Shown here: in pieces, positions 7,751 through 14,987 of the stretch
Position numbering within the stretch: position 1 is the stretch's first letter
How the letters are laid out: each line of letters starts with the position of its first letter
Source: Deltaproteobacteria bacterium
GTDB lineage: Bacteria > Desulfobacterota > Binatia > UBA12015
Assembly: GCA_029262355.1 (NCBI GenBank)
Contig: JAJCZO010000073.1
Location: forward strand, 1-45,953
Reading direction: 5' to 3'
DNA length: 45,953 nucleotides
The notes under the pieces: generated by a model
What the model was told of the DNA's origin: nothing
What the model saw: the letters and a program-made list of their open reading frames with translations, nothing else
The model's database searches: none
Translations under genes and position numbers: made by a program

Positions 7751-9609
7751 GGCGGACGGCAATCGTTCTCGTGATCCTGGGCGCGCTCGGGCTCGTCGCA
7801 CCGTCTGGGGCATTCGAACGCACCGAGCATCGCCTCTCGTGTGAGCAATACGACGCGCTCCGAACACCGTACTTTGGCGATCTTCACGTCCATACGCTGC
7901 ACTCCTCTGACGCCTTCACGCAAGGGACGAGACTCACGCCGCGCGACGCGTATCGCTTCGCACGGGGCGAAGCGGTCGGGCTTCAGCCGTTCGACTCGCA
8001 GGGGCGGCCGCAGCGGTCGGCTCAGCTGCGACGGCCGCTCGACTTTGCGGCGGTAACGGACCATTCCGAGTCGTTCGGTAGCGTGCACCTCTGTGCGCGC
8101 CCGGACTCCTCGGTCTACGACACGGTGTCGTGTCGCATCGCGCGCCAGTGGCCGCGGCTGGCGTTCTTTGGCTTCGGTGCGAGTTGTGGACAGGCCGACG
8201 GCGATTGCGAACGTTTCGAGGCGCAGACGTGGCAAGAGATGCAGGAGGCGGCGGAGGAAGCCTACGACCGGAGTGCTGCGTGTGGGTTCACGAGCTTCGT
8301 TGGCTTCGAATGGACGGCGGCAGACCAATCGGTGAATAACCTGCATCGCAACGTACTCTTCCGAAACGCGGAGGTTCCGCCAGCGGCGCTTCCGTCGTCT
8401 CGCTTTCCCACCCCTGAAGCACTCTGGGACGGGCTCGACGAGGGCTGTCGTCGCGAGGATTCGAGCTGCGATGCCGTCGTGATTCCGCACAACTCGAACT
8501 TGAGCGCGGGCTTGATGTTTACGGCCAGCGAAGAGCCTTTCGACCCTGCCTATGCGACGCGTCGCGCGGATTACGAACGCCTGGTCGAAGTCATTCAGCA
8601 CAAGGGCGCTTCGGAGTGTCTGGCAGGGGCGGGCACGACGGACGAGCTCTGTGACTTCGAGATCCTTCCGTACGACAACTTCATGGGTCGCTTCCTCCCC
8701 GTTTTGTCCGGCGACCCGGCTCCGATCAATTTCACGCGCACCGCGCACGGTGAAGGACTTCGGTTGCGTCGAACGCTCGGCGTCAACCCGTTCGAGTTCG
8801 GACTGATCGGGAGTACGGATACGCATCTTGGGACCTCGGGCTGGGTGGCGGAGGACACCCACGAGGGCCACGGCGGGGCGGGAATCTCGATCGGTGAGAT
8901 CCTGCCCCAGGGGCTGCTCGACCCGATCGAGTACAATCCCGGCGGACTGGCGGTGCTGTGGGCCGAGGAGAACTCGCGCGACGCATTGTTCGCTGCAATG
9001 CAGCGCCGCGAGGCGTACGCCACCAGTGGCCCCAGGATCACGGTCCGCTTCTTTGGTGGCTGGGACTATCCCGAGACTTTGTGCGCGACCTTGAGCTTCG
9101 CGGAGGCGGGCGACGCGAACGGGGTGCCGATGGGCGGGCGGTTGGCTCCCCCGCCGGCTGCGGCGACCGGCCCGGTCTTTGCGGTCCAGGCGCTTCGTGA
9201 CCCGGGCGTGCCTGGCGTGCCCTCCGCTCCTCTCGAACGTATTCAGATCATCAAGCTGTGGGTCGACGGCGAGGAGGTGCGCGAGCAGGTCGTCGACGTC
9301 GCGGGCAGGCGGAGCACGGCTTCGGTCGACGAGAAGACCTGTGAGCGCGGGGGCGAGGGCGCGGATTCGTTGTGTGCCGTCTGGCGCGATCCCGACTTCG
9401 AGTTGGGCGAGGATGCGCTGTACTACGTGCGGGTGTTGGAGAACCCGAGCTGTCGGTGGAGCACGCATGCCTGCAACCGGGCTGGTGTCGACTGCGACGC
9501 CGGCATGGTTCCGCGCGGTTACGAAGATTGCTGCAACCCGGACTTCCCGCGCACGATCCAGGAGCGCGCCTGGACCTCGCCGATCTGGTACGTTCCGCCC
9601 GCCGCCTGA
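7747..9609 (+). CDS. DUF3604 exported PHP-like protein
   Basis: 620 residues with an N-terminal signal peptide (about 1-22, RRTAIVLVILGALGLVAPSG). The DUF3604 core starts at YFGDLHVHT (42-50), which resembles the metal-binding HxH strand of PHP phosphoesterases, followed by FAAVTDHSE (Asp105-His106) and, later, IPHNSN and STDTHLGTSGW. DUF3604 proteins are common in Proteobacteria; their biochemical function is not settled, though a metal-dependent hydrolase is likely. Many Cys residues occur (for instance the C-terminal ACNRAGVDCDAG and EDCCNPDFP), in keeping with export and disulfides. The ATG at 7747 overlaps the preceding stop; the longer frame from 7573 lies inside the upstream gene. The C-terminus (PETLCATLSF, YYVRVLENP, SPIWYVPP) is typical of the family. 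Confidence 0.9.
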   Translation: MRRTAIVLVILGALGLVAPSGAFERTEHRLSCEQYDALRTPYFGDLHVHTLHSSDAFTQGTRLTPRDAYRFARGEAVGLQPFDSQGRPQRSAQLRRPLDFAAVTDHSESFGSVHLCARPDSSVYDTVSCRIARQWPRLAFFGFGASCGQADGDCERFEAQTWQEMQEAAEEAYDRSAACGFTSFVGFEWTAADQSVNNLHRNVLFRNAEVPPAALPSSRFPTPEALWDGLDEGCRREDSSCDAVVIPHNSNLSAGLMFTASEEPFDPAYATRRADYERLVEVIQHKGASECLAGAGTTDELCDFEILPYDNFMGRFLPVLSGDPAPINFTRTAHGEGLRLRRTLGVNPFEFGLIGSTDTHLGTSGWVAEDTHEGHGGAGISIGEILPQGLLDPIEYNPGGLAVLWAEENSRDALFAAMQRREAYATSGPRITVRFFGGWDYPETLCATLSFAEAGDANGVPMGGRLAPPPAAATGPVFAVQALRDPGVPGVPSAPLERIQIIKLWVDGEEVREQVVDVAGRRSTASVDEKTCERGGEGADSLCAVWRDPDFELGEDALYYVRVLENPSCRWSTHACNRAGVDCDAGMVPRGYEDCCNPDFPRTIQERAWTSPIWYVPPAA

Positions 9610-9705
9610 CCCACCTCGCGGAGCGGATGGCACTCGGCTGGGGCTGGCGGAGTGTACGGCTGTGCAGCGCGAGTGCACGCCCTTCGGACGAAAGGAGATT
9701 CCCCC

Positions 9706-10665
9706 ATGAATTCGTCCGTATTCGAGTCTTTCCGCCGCGCCGCACTCGTGACCGCCTCGTTGTTCGTGCTCTCGCCGAGCCTTGCCGCCGCCCAGTATTT
9801 CGCAACGACCCCGGCGACGTATGGCGACCAACTCTTCTTCTTTTTCGATGCCCGGGGCGATCGGGTGCCGTTTCTGACGGTGTCGAACCTCGCCGGCGTG
9901 TCGGTAGACGTTCAGATCGCGTACTTCCCCCGTGACATGCAGCACGTGCTCGCGGTGGACAGCCTGACGCTGCCGGCCATGGGCCATCGGATCATCGACC
10001 CAAACCTGATCTCCTCCGTGAAAGGCAACGCCGGTCTCGTCGTGGTGACACCGGTGGGTGGGGATCCCCTGCGGGCCGTGGTGCCTCCCTCCCAGCCCGG
10101 ATCCCCGGGCCTGTCTCCGCTCTTCGGGTCGTTCACGCTCGCAAACACCAAGCTGGGTGCCGGCTTTGGGCAGAACCCGTTCGCTCGGATCGCGGTCGAT
10201 GTGTCCGGGAATCGCGCGATCGACGGAAGTGCAATCGACGGTGTCGACGTCGCGTATCAGACGTTCGGGGCCGACATGCTGGTCGTTCCGTCGTACTTCG
10301 ACCCGGCTTCGCTCTCTCCGGCGAGTGAGGATGGCAACCGTATCCTGTTGGCCGCGTTCGTCGATGAATACACGGGTGGGCGCTGGAACATGGGGCCCCT
10401 GCAGGTCTCGATGGATGCTCTCTTCAATGGTCTCGACGGTTCGCTGATCACACGAACGGTGGTCGACATGGAAGGGGTTCTGATGGATCACCTACAGAGC
10501 TTCGCGGGGGATACGACCCTTTCCGGAAGTGGCAAGCTGCGCTTGTGGCTCTTCCAGATCCTTCCGAGTGGCGGGAACTTCTTTGGCCTCTTCAGCCAAG
10601 CGCTGGGAACCTTCTCGATCGGCCAACGCATGCCGGGCTTCCAGTTGGCGCCGCCGGTGGTCTGA
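9706..10665 (+). CDS. Secreted protein of unknown function
   Basis: 319 residues with a clear Sec signal peptide, cleaved probably after SLAAA near residue 29. The ATG at 9706 was chosen because AAAGGAG lies 9 bp upstream and the signal peptide starts there. The mature part is low in charge and rich in Gly, Val, Phe and Asp, with segments such as QLFFFFDARGDRVPFLTVSN and a repeated FGLFSQ/FGSFT flavour suggesting a beta-sandwich. I do not recognise a family. The 97-bp gap behind the DUF3604 gene and the same direction make co-transcription possible. Similar soft beta-rich exported proteins occur in many former Deltaproteobacteria. Confidence 0.75.
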   Translation: MNSSVFESFRRAALVTASLFVLSPSLAAAQYFATTPATYGDQLFFFFDARGDRVPFLTVSNLAGVSVDVQIAYFPRDMQHVLAVDSLTLPAMGHRIIDPNLISSVKGNAGLVVVTPVGGDPLRAVVPPSQPGSPGLSPLFGSFTLANTKLGAGFGQNPFARIAVDVSGNRAIDGSAIDGVDVAYQTFGADMLVVPSYFDPASLSPASEDGNRILLAAFVDEYTGGRWNMGPLQVSMDALFNGLDGSLITRTVVDMEGVLMDHLQSFAGDTTLSGSGKLRLWLFQILPSGGNFFGLFSQALGTFSIGQRMPGFQLAPPVV

Positions 10666-10887
10666 GCCTACGCGTGGCACGGCGTTTCGGGCCCCGCGCG
10701 TAGAGTCGTGCGTGGCTCGGCGTGCTGAATATTCTGGGGGTGACGCGCTGGCCAGGTGGGGTCGGGTTTGAGCCCGGGCACGTACGGGAGGCGGGGATCG
10801 CGCGGCCGAAGATGAGCTTCGAGCCTGGTGCTGCTTCTGCGCGGCGGCGCACTAGCGAGCGGAGACACGGATCGACATAGTACCTGC

Positions 10888-11712
10888 ATGACGATTCGAG
10901 CGATCGATCCCTGGGTCAACGTGAACATGGGTGATGCGCCGCCCGCAGAGTACCTGGTCCGCGTGAAGGAGGACTACTTCAAGGCGGGGGAGGAGTTCTT
11001 CCAGAGCATCGAGGCCGAGAAGCTCGTCGCCGACATGGACGAGGCGGGGATCGAGAAGGCAATCTTGTCGATCGGCGTGCAACAGCCCGATCCCAGGGTG
11101 ATGCAGTTTCACAAGAAGTATCCGGGCCGCTTCGCGTATGCGGCGTGGGTGCAGCCGACGGGAAAGATGGACGAGGTGTGGGCGCTCGAAAAGTTGGTGC
11201 GCGAGTACCCGATCGCCATGGCGCGCGCCGTTCCGTTCTCGACCGACCGGCCGCCGACGGACCCGGTCTACTACCCCCTGTACGTGAAGTGCATCGAACT
11301 GGATCTCCCCGTATCGATCAACACCGGTTTGCCGGGCCCACCGGTTCCGGGTGAGTGCCAGAATCCGATCTACCTCGACCGGGTCTGCTTCCAGTTCCCC
11401 GAGCTCAAGGTATGCATGGCCCACGGTGCGGACCCGTGGTGGGGTACGGCCAGTCGCTTGATGATCAAGTATCGCAATCTATACTTGATGACGTCGGCGT
11501 ACTCGCCAAAGTACCTGCCTGCCGACTTCGTCCACTTCATGAACACGCGAGGGAAGGACAAGGTGATTTTCGCATCCGATCACCCTGTACTGTCGTTCAA
11601 GCGCTGCCTCGCCGAGGCGCAGGATCTCGACTTCCGAGAAGGGGTGCTCGACAAATACCTCTACGAGAACGCGAAGAAGTTGTTTTTCTCCGAGAGGAAG
11701 CCGCGGTACTGA
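10888..11712 (+). CDS. Amidohydrolase_2-like protein with degenerate metal ligands
   Basis: 274 residues with the overall strand order of amidohydrolase_2 proteins, but several ligands are altered. The first strand reads IDPWVNVN instead of an Asp-x-His type motif. The next, PVSINTGLPG, has Asn145 where the relatives at 6175 and 28814 have His. A His (Met-Ala-His179-Gly) and the last Asp (FASDHP, Asp231) remain. It may bind metal weakly or not at all, or may use another chemistry. The ATG at 10888 precedes the first strand; the frame back to 10828 adds an unrelated leader. It is transcribed alone and converges with the pseudouridine synthase gene. About 220 bp upstream (10666-10887) holds no other gene. 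Confidence 0.82.
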   Translation: MTIRAIDPWVNVNMGDAPPAEYLVRVKEDYFKAGEEFFQSIEAEKLVADMDEAGIEKAILSIGVQQPDPRVMQFHKKYPGRFAYAAWVQPTGKMDEVWALEKLVREYPIAMARAVPFSTDRPPTDPVYYPLYVKCIELDLPVSINTGLPGPPVPGECQNPIYLDRVCFQFPELKVCMAHGADPWWGTASRLMIKYRNLYLMTSAYSPKYLPADFVHFMNTRGKDKVIFASDHPVLSFKRCLAEAQDLDFREGVLDKYLYENAKKLFFSERKPRY

Positions 11713-11727
11713 GGGTTGGGGGTGGCT

Positions 11728-11752
11728 GGTGACGGAAGCGGCGTCCGTCATC
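11728..11752. terminator. Hairpin between convergent genes
   Basis: TGACGGA (11730-11736) pairs with TCCGTCA (11744-11750), extended by two more pairs, in the 55-bp gap between convergent genes ending at 11712 and 11768. There is no T-run on either side. It could serve both transcripts. Confidence 0.25.
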
Positions 11753-11767
11753 CGGCGCCGGTGAGAA

Positions 11768-13348
11768 TCAGACGAAGTCGGCGGGTAGGGGTGCGCAGAA
11801 TGTCATGCGAATTCCGGTTCGCGGATGCATCACCACGACGCGGTGTGCATGGAGCAGCATCCGACCCGCGGCCTCTCCGTACAACGGGTCCCCGACGATC
11901 GGCGCGGCCAACCCTGCCGGGGAGGCACAGTGCACCCGCAGTTGGTGCGTCCGACCGGTGAGGGGCATCAGTCGAAGCTCGGTCGTCGTCTCGGTGCGCG
12001 ACAACACGGAGAATCGCGTGATGGCGTCGCGCCCGCCGCCGTGGTCGATGGTCTGCCGGGGGCGATGTGCGAGATCGGGGCCGAGGGGCAGCCGAATCTC
12101 TCCTTCGTCGGGAAGGACCGGACCGGCCACCCAGGTGCGGTATTCTTTCTCGATCTCGCGGTCGGCGAAGGCCGCGCCCAGCCGGCGGTACGCTTCCCTG
12201 GTGCGGGCTAGAAGGAGTACTCCCGACGTCGCTTGGTCGAGCCGGTGCGCGGCCCGCACGAATGCACCGGGACGAAGAAGAGACAGCCTCGTCTCGACGC
12301 AGTCGGCCTGGTCTCCCGTGCGGCCGGGGACGGAGAGGAGTCCGGCTGGTTTGTCCACCACCAGCAGGTCGTCGTCTTCGTAGAGGATCGCAATGGGCGG
12401 TCGTGGCGCGTCGAGGCCGCATAGGAGGTGGCCCAGGATCGGCCCACATTTTTCCTTGCAGGGGGGATAGAAGCACGTGTGGTCGCGGCCGCCGCCGGAT
12501 GGAGGCGGGCCCCACCAGAACTCCGCGACACTGGTCGGGCGAATACCGCGGAGTGCCGCCTCCTGGAGCAGTTTTGGCGCGCAGCACTCGCCTGTGCCGG
12601 TCGGAATGCCTCCGGTAAAGAACTCGTCGAGTCTCGCAAATCGCCCGGCGAAGTTCAGCAGGCCGTGCGACTCGTGCATCGCGGCTTGCAGGGCCCGCGA
12701 CCGGCTACGTCTTTCGTTGCGCAGGGCTGCGCGTTTCGAGCGCCGGGCCGCGAGTTCCCGCGCGACTGGCTCGAGGGCTTCGCGGCGATCTCCGCGGAGA
12801 GCACGGATTCGACCGCCTTCCCTCTGCGAGATGGCCTCGAGGTTTCGCCGCTCCGCTGCGGAAGCCGTCGCGGCTCGCGCGATCGACCGTCGTGCCTTCT
12901 CTTCGAGCCGTTGCGCGACGAGTTTGGAGATCTCCTCGTCGAAGTTCCGCTTCGTCTCTCGAAAAGCGTTCTCGGCGCTTGCGACGTCGATCGACTCGAT
13001 CTGCTGCCCGAGCTCACGGAGGGCCGTGAGAGTTTCCCGCTCCGCTTGCGCAGTGAGCCGCCTCGACCGCGTGGGGCCGACGAAGCCCGAGGCGTACGGT
13101 TCGCCCTCGAGCATTCCCGAGAAGGCCTCGAGCCGGGCGGGCTCTCCTCGTGGACCGGTTCCGAGGAGCACGCCGAACATCTTCCCCTCACGTCCGAACC
13201 TCGGGTCGCGCTCGAGTCGCCTCTTTAGGTCGTGCGCCGCCTCTATGGCGGCCTCCGTTCTCGGGAGGTGGTGCAGCTCGCCGCAGACCTCGCATGACGC
13301 GCGGTAGGCGAGGTCGGCTTCGCCCGTGCCATCGACGTCATGGCCCAT
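11768..13348 (-). CDS. RluA-family pseudouridine synthase with N-terminal coiled-coil extension
   Basis: 526 residues, about twice a minimal RluA. The C-terminal half (about 315-526) is the catalytic domain: LYEDDDLLVVDKPAGLLSVPG, the active loop AHRLDQATSGVLLLA with nucleophile Asp371, then EKEYRTWVAG, LPLTGRTHQLRVH and GDPLYG. It isomerises uridine in rRNA or tRNA. The N-terminal half has a CEVCGELHH motif (19-26), a long Arg/Glu-rich helical region (98-228, likely coiled coil), then a Cys cluster: ECCAPKLL, FYPPCKEKCGPILGHLLC. Long RluA-like proteins with such an extension are known in gamma-proteobacteria and elsewhere, so this is one polypeptide and not a fusion error. The ATG at 13348 faces a divergent small gene 92 bp away. 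Confidence 0.92.
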   Translation of the reverse strand: MGHDVDGTGEADLAYRASCEVCGELHHLPRTEAAIEAAHDLKRRLERDPRFGREGKMFGVLLGTGPRGEPARLEAFSGMLEGEPYASGFVGPTRSRRLTAQAERETLTALRELGQQIESIDVASAENAFRETKRNFDEEISKLVAQRLEEKARRSIARAATASAAERRNLEAISQREGGRIRALRGDRREALEPVARELAARRSKRAALRNERRSRSRALQAAMHESHGLLNFAGRFARLDEFFTGGIPTGTGECCAPKLLQEAALRGIRPTSVAEFWWGPPPSGGGRDHTCFYPPCKEKCGPILGHLLCGLDAPRPPIAILYEDDDLLVVDKPAGLLSVPGRTGDQADCVETRLSLLRPGAFVRAAHRLDQATSGVLLLARTREAYRRLGAAFADREIEKEYRTWVAGPVLPDEGEIRLPLGPDLAHRPRQTIDHGGGRDAITRFSVLSRTETTTELRLMPLTGRTHQLRVHCASPAGLAAPIVGDPLYGEAAGRMLLHAHRVVVMHPRTGIRMTFCAPLPADFV

Positions 13349-13439
13349 GGCCGGATCGTACCGATCCGCGGCCGCGAGTCACGCCCTTTCCGCGGCGCGC
13401 TTTCGCCTCCTGTGTCGTTCTGTCAGACTCGCTTGCGCC

Positions 13440-13715
13440 ATGCCCGTCTTGCTCGCACTTCTCGGTTTCTTCTTTCCCCGCATCGTTCTGTTCTTCGTGT
13501 GGTTCTTCGCGACCGGGGCGCTCGAGCACGTCTTTGGGGGCAATGTGCTCCTCCTGGTGGGTGGGTGGCTCTTCCTCCCGCTCACGACGCTCGTGTACGC
13601 CTACATGTTCGATCCGATGACGGGCGGGGTGCAGGGGGCGGGGATGATCGCCGTCGTGATCGCCGTCTTGTTCGATCTGGGCGTGGTCGGCAGCGGTGTG
13701 CGGGCTCGCCGCTAG
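13440..13715 (+). CDS. Small hypothetical membrane protein
   Basis: 91 residues with three hydrophobic stretches: LLALLGFFFPRIVLFFVWFF (4-23), VLLLVGGWLFLPLTTLVYAY (36-55) and a third near 64-84, ending in VRARR. This is a small integral inner-membrane protein resembling widespread uncharacterised bacterial proteins of that size. The ATG at 13440 fits the start of the first segment. It lies 27 bp before the acyl-CoA dehydrogenase gene on the same strand and could be co-transcribed with it. No catalytic motif is visible. Confidence 0.7.
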   Translation: MPVLLALLGFFFPRIVLFFVWFFATGALEHVFGGNVLLLVGGWLFLPLTTLVYAYMFDPMTGGVQGAGMIAVVIAVLFDLGVVGSGVRARR

Positions 13716-13742
13716 CGATCCGGTGGGCTAAACCGCCTACCC

Positions 13743-14918
13743 ATGCAGTTCGAGCTCGAACCCGAAGAGCGCTCGTTTGAAGACGAGGTCGAGGCGTTTC
13801 TTCGCCAGAACGCCTCGCCGGACGTGATGGATCCGCATCCGGAGCAGCTGTCGCAGACGGTCGACACGCCGGCCAAGCGCGGATTGATGGCGAAGCTGGC
13901 GGAACGCGGATGGCTCGGAATGTCGTGGCCGAAGGCGTACGGCGGCCAGGAGATGTCCGGGATCTACGACTTCGTACTGACGGAGGCACTGGCCCGACAC
14001 GGCGCGCCTCAGCCGGGCAAGGGGGTCGGCATCGTAGGCAAAACGCTCATCCGGCACGGCAGCGAGAAGATGAAGAGCGAGTTCTTGCCGAAGATTCTTC
14101 GCGGCGAGATCGAGTTCGCGATCGGTTACAGCGAGCCCGACGCAGGATCCGATGCCGCTTCGATGAGGCTGAAGGCCGAGCGGAAGGGTGACGGCTGGGT
14201 ACTGAACGGCGCGAAGCTTTGGACCACGTCGGCGCACTTCGCCGATTGGTACTGGGTTGGCGCGCGTACGGACCCAGAGTCGAAGCACAAGGGCATCACG
14301 CTCTTTCTGATCCCGATGAATCACCCCGGCCTCAGCATCCGGCCCATCTGGACGATTGGGGATGAGCGAACGAACGAAGTCTTCTTCGAGAACGTCGAGG
14401 TCTCGGCGGATACGGTCGTGGGGCAGGTGAATCAGGGTTGGACCTACATCTGCGAGGCTCTCGACCTCGAGCGGTTCGCCATGATGCCGATCGGCGGGCT
14501 CGAGAAGAAGATGGAAGCGCTCTGCACGCACGCGCACTCGGCCGAGATCTCGGGTCGACGATTGCGCGACGACCCGGTCGTTCGCCACAAGGTCGCGCAC
14601 CTCGTAACCGAGTTCGAGGTCTCACGAATGCTGCAGAAGCGCGTCATTTCGGCCGCGTTGAAGGATCAGATTCCCACCGTCCCGTCGTCGCAGTACAAGC
14701 TGTTCATGAACGAGTGCGGCCAGCACCTTGCCGATGCGGCTCTCGACATGATGGGGCCCGACGCCACACTGCGGCCGGGCGAAGGCGGGGCTCTGATCGA
14801 CGGGAAGTTCGAGCGGAGCTATCGCTACACCGTCGTCGATACGATCGGTGGTGGAGCCAGCGAGATCCAGAAGAACATCATCGCAACCCGCGGACTCGGG
14901 CTGCCGAAGAACTTTTGA
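13743..14918 (+). CDS. Acyl-CoA dehydrogenase family protein
   Basis: 391 residues, the full length of the acyl-CoA dehydrogenase fold, which oxidises acyl-CoA thioesters with FAD. Marks: FAIGYSEPDAGSDAAS (FAD/substrate loop), LNGAKLWTTSA, GITLFLIPM, the C-terminal helical domain, and DTIGGGASEIQKNIIATRGL near the end. The residue that is the catalytic Glu in medium-chain dehydrogenase (in YEGTSQIQ) is Gly here; this GG.SEIQ form is frequent in actinobacterial FadE-type proteins, where the base lies elsewhere or a partner subunit supplies activity, so loss of function is not implied. It is followed 69 bp later by a TonB-dependent receptor gene, suggesting degradation of an imported carboxylic compound. 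Confidence 0.94.
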   Translation: MQFELEPEERSFEDEVEAFLRQNASPDVMDPHPEQLSQTVDTPAKRGLMAKLAERGWLGMSWPKAYGGQEMSGIYDFVLTEALARHGAPQPGKGVGIVGKTLIRHGSEKMKSEFLPKILRGEIEFAIGYSEPDAGSDAASMRLKAERKGDGWVLNGAKLWTTSAHFADWYWVGARTDPESKHKGITLFLIPMNHPGLSIRPIWTIGDERTNEVFFENVEVSADTVVGQVNQGWTYICEALDLERFAMMPIGGLEKKMEALCTHAHSAEISGRRLRDDPVVRHKVAHLVTEFEVSRMLQKRVISAALKDQIPTVPSSQYKLFMNECGQHLADAALDMMGPDATLRPGEGGALIDGKFERSYRYTVVDTIGGGASEIQKNIIATRGLGLPKNF

Positions 14919-14987
14919 TTCGGGCTCGGGGCCGGGCCGGAGGGGAGCGCTTGCCGGGCCGTTGCTCCTCGCGATAGTGCTTCGGCG

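Noticed and set aside
7690..10491. A 933-residue minus-strand open frame
   Set aside because: Antisense to DUF3604 and the secreted protein; Arg/His-rich with no family pattern, a shadow caused by high G+C.
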